Positions 8,112 to 15,979 of a stretch of 21,185 bases of DNA are shown piece by piece. The DNA is from JBKEDF01 sp047975325 (GTDB lineage: Bacteria; Pseudomonadota; Alphaproteobacteria; Rhodobacterales; Rhodobacteraceae). Each line of letters begins with the position of its first letter. Position 1 is the first letter of the stretch. Position numbers and translations under genes: made by a program. The stretch covers positions 1-21,185 of the forward strand of contig JBKEDF010000034.1 in the NCBI GenBank assembly GCA_047975325.1, written 5' to 3'. The notes below the pieces were generated by a model. It was not told the DNA's origin, searched no databases, and saw only the letters and a program-made list of their open reading frames with translations.

Positions 8112-9683
8112 TCAGGCGGAACGCCGCCTTGGCGTGCGTTGATCCGTTCCTGAAACGGCAGGTGTTTCCGTCCCTGCGATAAAGGTGGCGAGCGTGGTCC
8201 CGCCGGCCAGCGGAGTGAAACGGCACTGCAATCGCCGCCCATCGGCAAGCCGGGTTTCATCTGCCCAGGGTTTTTCGGGTTGGATTGCCGCGATGAAATC
8301 CTCGGCGCGATCCCAGATTCCGGATGGGGCGGAACAGCTGCGCCAATGATCACAAATCGCGGTGGCGTTTCCCTCGGTATCCAGGTTTCCTGCCGGATCA
8401 TGACCCCAGAGTTCCGAATAGGCAGTGTTGGACATTACCAGCATTCCCGATGCGGAAAAGACGGCGATGGCATCATCCATGGCATCGACCACCGCCTGAC
8501 CCAGTTCAAGATCTGCACGGTAACGGCGGGTTTGGGAAATTTCCGTGGAGATATCCTCAAAAAGCAGTGCCATCGCACCATTCGGATGCGGCCTGCCCGT
8601 AACGCGGAAGGTCTGACCGTTGGGCAGGCTCCATGTTTCACAGTAAAGCCCGTCTATCGCCGCCTGTTCCAGATCGGTTATCTGGTCGCGCCAGGATTTG
8701 TAGTCGCGCGGTTCCGGTATCATCGACCGTTCACGCATCGCATCGAAAAATGAGATAAGCGTTGGCCGTGCGGACAGGAAATCCGGCGGTAGCGTCGTGA
8801 GATAGAGAAGGGCCGGATTGAAGATTGTCAATTTGCGCCCATGATCAAAGATTGCCAGGCCCGTGGGAAGCTGTGCAAAGGTCTTGGTCAGCGTCTGCAT
8901 GAAATCGCGCAGCGAGTTTTCTGCCTGCACTGTCGCATCGGCCGGCGTGGCAAAGAAAAGCCGATCCTGCCGATGGGGGGTCGCATTTACGTCAAACCAA
9001 CGCGGACCCTCCGGCCGAAGGGGTAAAAGCGCCTGCCGTTGGGGGGTATCGCCGGTCCTGTCATCCTGTTGCGGAAAAAGCCGGGGCAGCGGCCAGGCAA
9101 GATCCTCTTCCTCATCAAGTGTATCGCTGGCCAGATCGATATAGCGGGTATTGGCCCAGACCACATCGCCCGAGGGGTTTTCGCGCCAGATCGGGGTAGG
9201 GATCCGTGCGATGACCCTGCGCAGATCTTCCAGTTCTTCCTGCCGGGCGCGGTTGGTGGTGCGTTCATTTGACGTGTCGGTCCTGTCGCCGTCGATCAGG
9301 GCGATCCGTGTCATTCCGCCATGCCATTCGGCCCGCATCATCAGCGGGCCATCCCCCGTCATCGTCAGGGAACCATCCGTGGACAGGTTCTGCAGATTTT
9401 CTTCAACCCCCGGGAAATGGCGTTCCAGATAGGCCATGAGTTGCGCGCGCGCAGCCCCGGTAGCCCGCCCCGTGGCGCCACGAAGGAAATCCAGCGCAAC
9501 GGGCGTGGCATCAAGCAGGTTGTCATCGTCAAACAGGAACTCGGCCCTGTCACCCGGTTCCAGAAAGGCCCATCGGGAATGGCCGGATTTCCTTTGAAAA
9601 CCGGCAATCAGCAGGATACCCGAAATGGATGCCAGTGCTGCCATCGCCAGCAGGCCGAAGGTAATAACCCAAGATTCAAACAC
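8112..9683 (-). CDS. Membrane-anchored PAS-domain protein
   Basis: The product is 523 residues. One N-terminal membrane helix is visible (about 5-27, 'VITFGLLAMAALASISGILL'). PAS-like modules follow, most clearly at about 285-400 ('LPTGLAIFDHGRKLTIFNPA' to 'ALLFEDISTEI', PAS_7-like) and about 410-490 ('VDAMDDAIAVFSASGMLVMSN'). There is no HisKA or HATPase block, so despite its likeness to sensor kinases it cannot autophosphorylate by the usual route. It may signal through a partner; that is inference. The start is a GTG at 9683. AGGAA directly abuts that GTG, which is unusually close, so the true start could be an internal ATG at codon 14, which would shorten the membrane helix. The gene lies 92 bases downstream of regB on the same strand. 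Confidence 0.8.
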   Translation of the reverse strand: MFESWVITFGLLAMAALASISGILLIAGFQRKSGHSRWAFLEPGDRAEFLFDDDNLLDATPVALDFLRGATGRATGAARAQLMAYLERHFPGVEENLQNLSTDGSLTMTGDGPLMMRAEWHGGMTRIALIDGDRTDTSNERTTNRARQEELEDLRRVIARIPTPIWRENPSGDVVWANTRYIDLASDTLDEEEDLAWPLPRLFPQQDDRTGDTPQRQALLPLRPEGPRWFDVNATPHRQDRLFFATPADATVQAENSLRDFMQTLTKTFAQLPTGLAIFDHGRKLTIFNPALLYLTTLPPDFLSARPTLISFFDAMRERSMIPEPRDYKSWRDQITDLEQAAIDGLYCETWSLPNGQTFRVTGRPHPNGAMALLFEDISTEISQTRRYRADLELGQAVVDAMDDAIAVFSASGMLVMSNTAYSELWGHDPAGNLDTEGNATAICDHWRSCSAPSGIWDRAEDFIAAIQPEKPWADETRLADGRRLQCRFTPLAGGTTLATFIAGTETPAVSGTDQRTPRRRSA

Positions 9684-9702
9684 TTCCTGAAATCCTATCT
9701 TG

Positions 9703-9716
9703 CCGGATTTATCCGG
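9703..9716. repeat. Short palindrome upstream of the PAS gene
   Basis: CCGGATTTATCCGG is a 6-bp perfect inverted repeat with a two-base centre, about 20 bases before the PAS-gene start. It lies in the 92-base gap after regB. Symmetry and position would suit an operator or a small mRNA hairpin; no regulator can be named. Confidence 0.35.
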
Positions 9717-9775
9717 AAGCAGCCTAAGGACGAGTTTATCAACGAAAAGTTAACTTCGAACTGCAAGGTGTGAAA

Positions 9776-11176
9776 TTATGGGAGGAAGGGGCGATTTTCG
9801 CCCAATGAACCGGTCTCGGATGCCCGTAATGCCTCAATCGGCCAGATCACCTCAACAATTGCGCCACGGCGTTGTGGTTCGATTTTATCCGTATGGGTGG
9901 GGCCGGAGGCATTGGCGAAGGAAAGCTCCGCGCCGGTCCGTTCCAGCAGGGTCTTGGCGATGAAAAGACCAAGGCCCATTCCCTCATATCCCGGTCTTTG
10001 CGGGTTGATCTGCCTGTCCTTGCGGCGACGGACAAAAGGATCCCCGATCCGGCCGATCAGGTGTGTCGGATAGCCCGGTCCGTCATCCACAATGGTCAGC
10101 CGGATGTTCCGGTCACTCCATCTGGCATCGATCCAGACGGTACCGCGGGCAAAATCCACGGCATTTTGCACGAGATTACGCAGGCCGTGGATCACTTCGG
10201 GTTTGCGCAGGATCTGGGGCCGGGTTTCCGTCGTGTCCTTGGTGGGGGCAATTTTAATGATTACCTCCTTGCCGCGTTGCATATGCGGTTCGGCCGCCTC
10301 TTGCAGAACCGTGTCCAGGGGTGCACGCCGGATAAGCATGTCTTCTTTTCCCGCACGACCCATGGAATGCAGGATATCGCGGCAACGATTTGCCTGATCA
10401 CGGATTGTGCGGGCGTCATCGCGCAGATCGCTGTCGGGGGCCAGATCCTCCATCAATTCCGTGCTGATCAGCTTGATCGTGGCGAGGGGTGTTCCAAGTT
10501 CATGCGCGGCAGCCGCGACAACCCCGCCCAGATCCGTCAGTTTCTGTTCCCGCGCCAGTGCCATCTGTGTGGCCAGCAAGGCGCGCGACATCGAATCGAT
10601 TTCCGAGGCCACGCGGTAGGAATAAGTTCCCAGAAAAAGGATCCCGATGACGATGGCAGCCCAGTTACCCCATATAAAAAGCGGATCTGTCGTCAGTACG
10701 GTACCATCAAAAAACCGAAGCGGGACGTAAAGGAAGAAGGCGGCGGTCAACATGATAATCGCCATCGACCCCAAAAAGACAGTGGCCCTGAGATCTAGCG
10801 CCGAGGCGGAAATAACCACCGGCGCGATGATCAGCAGTGCGAAGGGGTTGGTCAGCCCGCCTGTCAGGGAAAGCAGGAAGGCAAGCTGCGCAAGGTCGAA
10901 AAGAAGCACCAGCACCGCGTGGCGTTCCGAAAGCCGTGTCGAGGCGGGAAAGATGAATTGAAAAATCAGATTGGCGATGGCCGGTAACCCTATGGTCACC
11001 GCGCAAAGGCCCATGGGCAGGTCCAGCCTCAATCCGAAATAGGCAACGATCAGTGCAACACTTTGCCCGGTGATTGCCATCCAGCGCAGCAGGATCAGGG
11101 TTTGCAGCCGCAGCCGCCCTTCCGACCCGCGAAGCGGTCGTTGATCTGCCCCGAATGCCAAAGGTCGATTGCCCAT
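9776..11176 (-). CDS. regB: Redox sensor histidine kinase RegB (PrrB)
   Basis: The product is 466 residues, close to the Rhodobacter proteins. RegB is an inner-membrane kinase that senses quinone/redox state and phosphorylates RegA to control photosynthesis, respiration, nitrogen and carbon fixation genes. Several membrane helices lie at about 25-185. The ubiquinone-linked GGLTNPF loop is at 106-112. The phosphorylated His225 is in 'AAAAHELGTPLATIK', and the redox-active Cys265 in 'RDQANRCRDIL'. The N box 'LVQNAVDFA', G1 'DDGPGYP' and G2 'GMGLGLFIAK' complete the catalytic domain. The ATG at 11176 has a GGCGGA-type site. The gene is divergent from senC across 98 bases. All key residues are intact, so it should be functional. 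Confidence 0.97.
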   Translation of the reverse strand: MGNRPLAFGADQRPLRGSEGRLRLQTLILLRWMAITGQSVALIVAYFGLRLDLPMGLCAVTIGLPAIANLIFQFIFPASTRLSERHAVLVLLFDLAQLAFLLSLTGGLTNPFALLIIAPVVISASALDLRATVFLGSMAIIMLTAAFFLYVPLRFFDGTVLTTDPLFIWGNWAAIVIGILFLGTYSYRVASEIDSMSRALLATQMALAREQKLTDLGGVVAAAAHELGTPLATIKLISTELMEDLAPDSDLRDDARTIRDQANRCRDILHSMGRAGKEDMLIRRAPLDTVLQEAAEPHMQRGKEVIIKIAPTKDTTETRPQILRKPEVIHGLRNLVQNAVDFARGTVWIDARWSDRNIRLTIVDDGPGYPTHLIGRIGDPFVRRRKDRQINPQRPGYEGMGLGLFIAKTLLERTGAELSFANASGPTHTDKIEPQRRGAIVEVIWPIEALRASETGSLGENRPFLP

Positions 11177-11274
11177 TTCCGCCTGAGAGTCTATTCAGCA
11201 ACAGGTTATGGTTTCCCGGGGGTGAAACGGCAAGGCCGGATCGCAGGGAAACCTGGATTGGGGGTGGGTGTACG
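11177..11274. promoter_or_regulatory. Divergent regB / senC promoter region
   Basis: These 98 bases separate the regB ATG from the senC ATG, so promoters for both directions must lie here or overlap the coding ends. In Rhodobacter the divergent reg promoters are autoregulated by RegA. I could not pick a convincing RegA site or -35/-10 pair by eye. Confidence 0.55.
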
Positions 11275-11886
11275 ATGAAACACTATGCGATACTGGCGGT
11301 TGCGGTCACGGCGGCTTTTCTGGGTGGCTCGGCCTATTGGGTCTGGTCGGCACGCAATACCGATCCCCTTGCGCAATGCCGGGGCGGGCAGGTTGGCGGC
11401 GGCGAAATTGGCGGGCCTTTCACGATGGTCAACCAAAACGGCGAAACGGTGACAGAGGCTGATGTGCTGACGCAGCCGTCGCTTGTCTATTTCGGTTACA
11501 CCTTCTGCCCCGATGTCTGTCCGCTGGATATGTCCCGTAATGTCGAAGCGGTCGATATCCTTGAAGAAATGGGTTTTGATGTAACGCCAGTCTTTGTCAC
11601 CGTCGATCCGAAACGGGATACGGTTGATGTCGTGAAGGAATATGCCGAACTGTTCCACCCACGCGCCATTGCATTGACCGGAACGGATGATCAGGTTTCC
11701 CGGATCACGAAAGCGTACAAGGCCTTTTACAGGGTGCCGGAAACCACGGATGCGAATTATCTCGTCGATCATTCCACCTTTACATATCTGATGCTGCCCG
11801 GCAGTGGTTTTGCCGATTTCTTCAGGCGGGATGCAACACCGGATCAGATGGCGGACAAGGTATCCTGTTTTCTGGAAGCGGGATAA
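11275..11886 (+). CDS. senC: SCO1/SenC copper protein (PrrC)
   Basis: The product is 203 residues. The N-terminus has one membrane anchor (about 5-25, 'AILAVAVTAAFLGGSAYWVW'), placing a thioredoxin-fold domain in the periplasm. The copper site of the SCO family is present: Cys78 and Cys82 in 'TFCPDVCPL' and the distal His166 in 'VDHSTFTYL'. SCO/SenC proteins deliver copper to cytochrome oxidases, and in Rhodobacter PrrC influences RegB signalling. The ATG at 11275 follows a G-rich stretch; longer open sequence upstream runs into regB and lacks family similarity. It heads the senC-regA-hvrA run, 28 bases before regA. Confidence 0.95.
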   Translation: MKHYAILAVAVTAAFLGGSAYWVWSARNTDPLAQCRGGQVGGGEIGGPFTMVNQNGETVTEADVLTQPSLVYFGYTFCPDVCPLDMSRNVEAVDILEEMGFDVTPVFVTVDPKRDTVDVVKEYAELFHPRAIALTGTDDQVSRITKAYKAFYRVPETTDANYLVDHSTFTYLMLPGSGFADFFRRDATPDQMADKVSCFLEAG

Positions 11887-11914
11887 GTGGGGACGATAAG
11901 GGGAAAGAACGGGC

Positions 11915-12469
11915 ATGGCTGATGAAATGACCGCTCGTCTGGGCGAAGATCGAACGCTGCTATTGGTTGATGATGACGAACCTTTCGTAAGACGGCTGGC
12001 CCGTGCCATGGAAAAGCGCGGTTTTGCCACCGAAACGGCGCTGAGTGTCGCGATGGGCAAGGCCATCGCCCAATCCCGCCCGCCCGCCTATGCGGTGGTG
12101 GATCTGCGGCTGGAAGATGGCAATGGCCTTGAGGTTGTCGAGGTGCTGCGCCACAGGCGCCCGGATTGCCGGATTGTCGTGCTGACAGGATATGGCGCCA
12201 TTGCCACGGCCGTGGCAGCCGTGAAGATCGGCGCGACGGATTATCTTGCAAAACCCGCCGACGCGAATGAGATCGTGAACGCCCTGCTTTCGCGTGGGGA
12301 GACATTGCCCGAACCGCCGGAAAACCCGATGTCCGCGGATCGGGTCCGTTGGGAACATATTCAACGCGTTTATGAGATGTGTGATCGCAATGTTTCGGAA
12401 ACGGCAAGACGATTGAACATGCATCGCCGGACCTTGCAGCGAATTCTTGCCAAAAGAAGTCCCAGATAA
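11915..12469 (+). CDS. regA: Redox response regulator RegA (PrrA)
   Basis: The product is 184 residues, the standard length. The receiver domain (about 13-125) has the acidic cluster 'LLVDDDEP', the phosphorylated Asp63 in 'VVDLRLEDG', 'VLTGYG' and the lysine of 'YLAKPAD'. A proline-containing linker, 'LPEPPENP', joins it to a Fis-type helix-turn-helix at the C-terminus, 'NVSETARRLNMHRRTLQRIL'. RegA is the DNA-binding partner of RegB. The ATG at 11915 follows AAGGGGAA. It lies between senC and hvrA on the same strand, probably cotranscribed from the promoter before senC. Confidence 0.98.
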   Translation: MADEMTARLGEDRTLLLVDDDEPFVRRLARAMEKRGFATETALSVAMGKAIAQSRPPAYAVVDLRLEDGNGLEVVEVLRHRRPDCRIVVLTGYGAIATAVAAVKIGATDYLAKPADANEIVNALLSRGETLPEPPENPMSADRVRWEHIQRVYEMCDRNVSETARRLNMHRRTLQRILAKRSPR

Positions 12470-12571
12470 TAAATTTTCGCCCAAAAGATTATTTTTCGAT
12501 TTATCCTGCATATAATTGGCAATCAGAGGGATTCTTTCTGGTACTGGTTCATATTAACAAGGGGCGTAAAA
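12470..12571 (+). promoter_or_regulatory. AT-rich hvrA leader with a perfect -10 box
   Basis: The 102 bases between regA and hvrA are clearly richer in A/T than their surroundings. TATAAT is present exactly at 12511-12516, about 56 bases before the hvrA start. No good -35 box is found 16-18 bases upstream (the sequence there is AT-rich). A separate hvrA promoter is plausible in addition to read-through from senC-regA. AT-rich DNA is also the usual target of H-NS-type proteins, so autoregulation is possible. Confidence 0.4.
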
Positions 12572-12886
12572 TTGAGTATCGATCTGAACGAAATGTCGCT
12601 CAAGGAATTGCGCGACCTTCACGGACAAGTAACGAAGGCGATTGCAAATTATCAGGACCGGCGAAAACAGGCAGCCCTTGCTGTTCTGGAAGAAAAGGCA
12701 AAGGATCTGGGTTTTTCGCTTGCACAATTGACCGGTGCAAAACCGGGGCGAAAGCGGTCCATCGGGGTTCCGAAATATGCAAACCCCATTGATCCATCGG
12801 ATACCTGGTCGGGTCGTGGCCGGAAACCGAAATGGTTTCTTGATGCGCTGGCTGAAGGAAAAACACCGGAAGATCTGGCTCTCTGA
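12572..12886 (+). CDS. hvrA: H-NS family trans-acting regulator HvrA
   Basis: The product is 104 residues. An N-terminal helical oligomerisation region (about 7-50) is followed by a basic linker and the H-NS DNA-binding core 'TWSGRGRKPKWF' (78-89), which inserts into the minor groove of AT-rich DNA. HvrA tunes photosynthesis and nitrogen-fixation genes in Rhodobacter capsulatus and is found next to regA there. The start is taken as TTG at 12572 because AAGGGG lies seven bases before it and it gives the usual N-terminus; an ATG at codon 8 is the alternative. It ends about 100 bases before a convergent HD-hydrolase gene. Confidence 0.9.
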   Translation: MSIDLNEMSLKELRDLHGQVTKAIANYQDRRKQAALAVLEEKAKDLGFSLAQLTGAKPGRKRSIGVPKYANPIDPSDTWSGRGRKPKWFLDALAEGKTPEDLAL

Positions 12887-12990
12887 CTGAAATCCGCATT
12901 GGCGATGTTATTGAGTTGAAAGATGTATCCAGTATCTGTTTTTTAGGGGATATTGCCCCTGAATTCCGGATTGGGCTTATTTGAATCCCT

Positions 12991-13581
12991 TTAAAATCCG
13001 GATAATAGTTTTTCGTGCCGTGCGATATAATCTTCCCGTACCATGGCGGGTTCGCGAAGCTCTACCTGCAAATCAGCCAGTGTTTCCTGTTTTTGTCTGC
13101 CAAAAAACTTGTCGGCTTCTCTGCACGTAAAGCCCGCAATCTGGACCGCTTCCAGCCAAGCGGAAATCCGATCAGCTGTTTTGATCGCTTTTTTCCAGGC
13201 ATGTGGAAGTTCCGCTGGCAATCCGAACCGGATATGAATCGCCATTGTCAGGCGGTGATCAAGATCGCCATATCCCGCGCCAATTGCCGCCTTTACCGGG
13301 CTGATCATGTCCCCAATTACATATTCGGGTGCATCATGAAGGAGTGCCGCCAACCTTTCGCGTGGCCCGGCGGCAGGATTCATCCGTGCGAAGATCCGTT
13401 CCACCAAAAGGGAATGTTCCGCCACCGAATAGGGAAAATCACCCTTGGTCTGCCCGTTCCAGCGGGCGACGAAGGCCAGCCCATGGGCGATATCCTCAAT
13501 CTCGATATCCACAGGTGTCGGGTCCAGCAGGTCAAGTCGCCGCCCCGATAACATCCGTTGCCAGGCTCTGGGTTGTTTCAT
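12991..13581 (-). CDS. HD-domain phosphohydrolase (YfbR-like)
   Basis: The product is 196 residues. The metal-binding HD pattern is complete: His33 ('EDIAHGLAF'), His56 ('VAEHSLLV'), His82-Asp83 ('LLHDAPEYVIGDM') and Asp137 ('KTADRISAW'). YfbR and related enzymes are 5'-nucleotidases for deoxynucleoside monophosphates. The substrate of this subfamily, which starts 'RRLDLLDPTPVDIEIEDIAH', is not established. It is cytoplasmic, with no signal peptide. The ATG at 13581 has a modest site. It is convergent with hvrA and divergent from ahcY, with which it shares a 102-base promoter region. In R. capsulatus the neighbourhood of ahcY instead carries the LysR-type hvrB. Confidence 0.88.
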   Translation of the reverse strand: MKQPRAWQRMLSGRRLDLLDPTPVDIEIEDIAHGLAFVARWNGQTKGDFPYSVAEHSLLVERIFARMNPAAGPRERLAALLHDAPEYVIGDMISPVKAAIGAGYGDLDHRLTMAIHIRFGLPAELPHAWKKAIKTADRISAWLEAVQIAGFTCREADKFFGRQKQETLADLQVELREPAMVREDYIARHEKLLSGF

Positions 13582-13683
13582 CCTTTACCTTCCAAACATA
13601 CCCCATCCCTGGCAGGTCATTGCCGTGGCAGGGCGTCAGTGCTATCCCCCGCGCAAACTGGATATGGACCAAGGAGTCGGCAG
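13582..13683. promoter_or_regulatory. Divergent HD-hydrolase / ahcY promoter region
   Basis: A sigma-70-like pair toward ahcY is TTGCCG (13620-13625) and TATCCC (13643-13648), with a 17-base spacer. AAGGAG sits just before the ahcY ATG at 13684. The leader left after such a start would be about 30 bases, too short for a SAH or SAM riboswitch, and I could not match any riboswitch consensus here. The promoter call is weak. Confidence 0.35.
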
Positions 13684-15084
13684 ATGCCGCAGGATTACAT
13701 CATCAAGGATATCGCCCAAGCCGATTTCGGACGCAAGGAGCTTGCCATTGCCGAAACCGAAATGCCCGGGCTGATGGCCTGCCGGGAAGAATTCGGCGCC
13801 AGCAAGCCGCTGAAAGGGGCGAAGATTGCAGGCAGCTTGCACATGACCGTGCAAACGGCGGTCCTGATTGAAACGCTGACCGCGCTGGGCGCGGAGGTGC
13901 GTTGGGCCTCCTGCAATATCTTTTCCACCCAGGATCATGCGGCAGCGGCAATCGCGGCGGGTGGAACGCCCGTCTTTGCGGTCAAGGGCGAAACGCTGGA
14001 GGAATATTGGGATTATGCCGATCGTATCTTCCATTTCGGTGGTGAAGGCGGCACGGCGAACATGATCCTGGATGATGGCGGGGATGCGACGCTTTACATC
14101 CTGCTTGGCGCACGTGTCGAAGCCGGGGAAGCGGATCTGATTGAAAATCCCGGTTCCGAGGAGGAAATCTGCCTTTTCAACCAGATCAGGAAACGTCTGG
14201 CAGCCTCCCCGGGCTGGTTTACCCAACAACGCAAAGCCATTCAGGGCGTGTCGGAGGAAACCACGACGGGTGTTCACCGGCTTTATGATCTGCACAAGAA
14301 GGGATTGCTGCCTTTCCCCGCGATCAACGTCAATGATTCCGTCACCAAGTCGAAATTCGACAATAAATATGGCTGCAAGGAAAGCCTTGTGGATGGCATC
14401 CGCCGCGCAACCGATGTGATGATGGCCGGCAAGGTTGCCGTGGTCTGCGGCTATGGCGATGTGGGCAAGGGTTCCGCGGCCTCCCTGCGTGGTGCGGGGG
14501 CCCGGGTGAAAGTGACCGAAGTTGATCCGATCTGCGCCCTTCAGGCTGCGATGGATGGGTTTGAGGTCGTCCTGCTGGAGGATGAGGTTGCTAACGCCGA
14601 TATCTTTATCACCACGACCGGCAACAAGGACGTGATCCGCATCGAACATATGCGTGAGATGAAGGATATGGCCATCGTCGGCAATATCGGCCATTTCGAC
14701 AATGAAATTCAGGTGGCAAGCCTCAAGAACCACAAATGGACCAATATCAAGGAGCAGGTGGACATGATCGAAATGCCTTCCGGCAGTCGTATCATCCTGC
14801 TGTCCGAAGGCCGGTTGCTGAACCTTGGCAATGCAACGGGCCATCCTTCCTTTGTGATGTCGGCAAGTTTTACCAATCAGGTGCTTGCGCAGATCGAGCT
14901 TTGGACGAAGGGTGATGAATATCAGCCCGGTGTCTATATCCTGCCCAAGGCACTGGATGAAAAGGTAGCCCGCCTGCATCTGGGGAAGATCGGCGTGAAG
15001 CTGACGGAACTGCGCAAGGATCAGGCTGAATATATCGGTGTCACGGTTGATGGCCCCTATAAGTCGGACCACTACCGGTATTGA
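13684..15084 (+). CDS. ahcY: Adenosylhomocysteinase
   Basis: The product is 466 residues and ends PYKSDHYRY, the usual C-terminus. The enzyme reversibly splits S-adenosyl-L-homocysteine into adenosine and homocysteine, removing the product that inhibits methyltransferases. Signature 1, 'SCNIFSTQDHAAAAIA', is at about 77-92. Signature 2, with the NAD-binding GYGDVGKG (256-263), is in 'GKVAVVCGYGDVGKGSA'. Lys222 and Asp226 ('DSVTKSKFDNKYG') lie at the expected active-site place. The ATG at 13684 follows AAGGAG; the longer open frame upstream overlaps the HD gene and has no family similarity. A hairpin follows the stop. Codons are moderate in GC, as in the rest of the right-hand part. Confidence 0.98.
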   Translation: MPQDYIIKDIAQADFGRKELAIAETEMPGLMACREEFGASKPLKGAKIAGSLHMTVQTAVLIETLTALGAEVRWASCNIFSTQDHAAAAIAAGGTPVFAVKGETLEEYWDYADRIFHFGGEGGTANMILDDGGDATLYILLGARVEAGEADLIENPGSEEEICLFNQIRKRLAASPGWFTQQRKAIQGVSEETTTGVHRLYDLHKKGLLPFPAINVNDSVTKSKFDNKYGCKESLVDGIRRATDVMMAGKVAVVCGYGDVGKGSAASLRGAGARVKVTEVDPICALQAAMDGFEVVLLEDEVANADIFITTTGNKDVIRIEHMREMKDMAIVGNIGHFDNEIQVASLKNHKWTNIKEQVDMIEMPSGSRIILLSEGRLLNLGNATGHPSFVMSASFTNQVLAQIELWTKGDEYQPGVYILPKALDEKVARLHLGKIGVKLTELRKDQAEYIGVTVDGPYKSDHYRY

Positions 15085-15104
15085 TCCTCTCTGGTCCGAA
15101 ACCT

Positions 15105-15142
15105 CCTGTCTGACGGTGGGAAAGGCCCAATTGTCAGACAGG
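15105..15142. terminator. Strong hairpin after ahcY, no T-run
   Basis: CCTGTCTGAC (15105-15114) and GTCAGACAGG (15133-15142) pair perfectly over 10 bp. The loop can extend the fold with TGGG/CCCA. It lies in the 143-base gap between the convergent ahcY and substrate-binding genes. No T-run follows on either strand, so it may act as a transcript 3'-end stabiliser or a Rho-assisted stop. The rest of the gap shows nothing recognisable. Confidence 0.5.
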
Positions 15143-15227
15143 AAAGACCAGCCATAAGGAAAAGGGTTGAAATTTACCCCGATGTCACTGCGACATGCAG
15201 TTGCAACAATATTTCCGGGGTGGCCAT

Positions 15228-15965
15228 TTATTCCGGCAGGATTGCACAGCTTCTTGCGACGTTATGACGTTCGAGGATATCGCCGGTTTTGCCGGTTCGG
15301 GCAAGGTGGGTGATAAAGGTTTTGAGCGCTTCAGCCGCTTCGGGCCTGCCTTTGACGATGGCCATGGCCTGGCGGATTTCCATGAAGGGCGGCGAAAGCA
15401 CCCGTGATCCGGGCCGGGTGGTGGCTTCGGCCGCCATCACGTTGCCGATGCCGGCGGCTGCAGTTACCTCACCCGCATCAAGTGCGGCCAGCATTGCATG
15501 GATATCGGGATAGATAACAAGGTTTTCGGCCCCCGGCTTGCGTTGCAAGGTGAGCGTATAGGCCGAACCATCAACCGTGCCGACCTTGGCACCCGAGGCA
15601 ACCAGTTCTGCCGCATCCCGCGCCACACAGCCCGCCGCAGCCAGATAACGTCCTTCGATCCGGACATAGGGATCCGTGAAATCAAGGACCTCCGCCCGTT
15701 TCGGATCAACGGCCAGAAAGCAGATATCCCACAGCTTTTCTGTTGCCGAGGAGGAGACATCGACGGCGCGATCAAATTCGACAAAGCGTGGGGTGACACC
15801 CAGCCAATCCGCCAGACGCTGCGCCAGATCAACCGAAATCCCCTGTGGCTGCCCCTGATCATCGCGCCCGACAAGGATGCGATTGCCGTGATTTAGCGCG
15901 ACGCGCAAATCGCCCTGCGGGGCGAATTGCTGCCTGAGCGCGGGTGTGACAGTCATTATTGCCAT
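15228..15965 (-). CDS. Leaderless substrate-binding-protein-like (SBP type 3)
   Basis: The product is 245 residues, starting MAIMTVTPALRQQFAP. The body follows the family-3 solute-binding fold: 'LRVALNHGNRILVGRD', 'GISVDLAQRLADWLGV', 'WDICFLAVDPKRAEVLDFTD' and 'PYVRIEGRYL'. Such proteins normally bind amino-acid-like ligands in the periplasm for ABC import, but here there is no signal peptide. The start is well defined by AAGGGG about 9 bases before the ATG at 15965. No permease or ATPase gene is adjacent. It follows the ABM gene after 14 bases on the same strand, so the two are probably one operon. A cytoplasmic ligand-binding or enzymatic role (some SBP-fold proteins are dehydratases) is possible but unproven. 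Confidence 0.8.
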   Translation of the reverse strand: MAIMTVTPALRQQFAPQGDLRVALNHGNRILVGRDDQGQPQGISVDLAQRLADWLGVTPRFVEFDRAVDVSSSATEKLWDICFLAVDPKRAEVLDFTDPYVRIEGRYLAAAGCVARDAAELVASGAKVGTVDGSAYTLTLQRKPGAENLVIYPDIHAMLAALDAGEVTAAAGIGNVMAAEATTRPGSRVLSPPFMEIRQAMAIVKGRPEAAEALKTFITHLARTGKTGDILERHNVARSCAILPE

Positions 15966-15979
15966 ATTCTGATCCCCTT

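Noticed and set aside
12937..13001. Hairpins AGGGG/CCCCT and CCGGATT/AATCCGG between hvrA and the HD gene
   Set aside because: The T-run lies before, not after, the first stem for plus-strand transcripts, and the second has a long loop and overlaps the HD-gene end. A terminator may exist here but the evidence is too weak.
13612..13642. Sigma-54-like TGGCA...TGC pairs before ahcY
   Set aside because: The GG-to-GC spacing is one base short in one pairing and two bases long in the other; sigma-54 promoters are strict about this spacing.
13582..13683. SAH or SAM riboswitch before ahcY
   Set aside because: The likely leader is only about 30 bases and none of the consensus segments I remember for these riboswitches is present.
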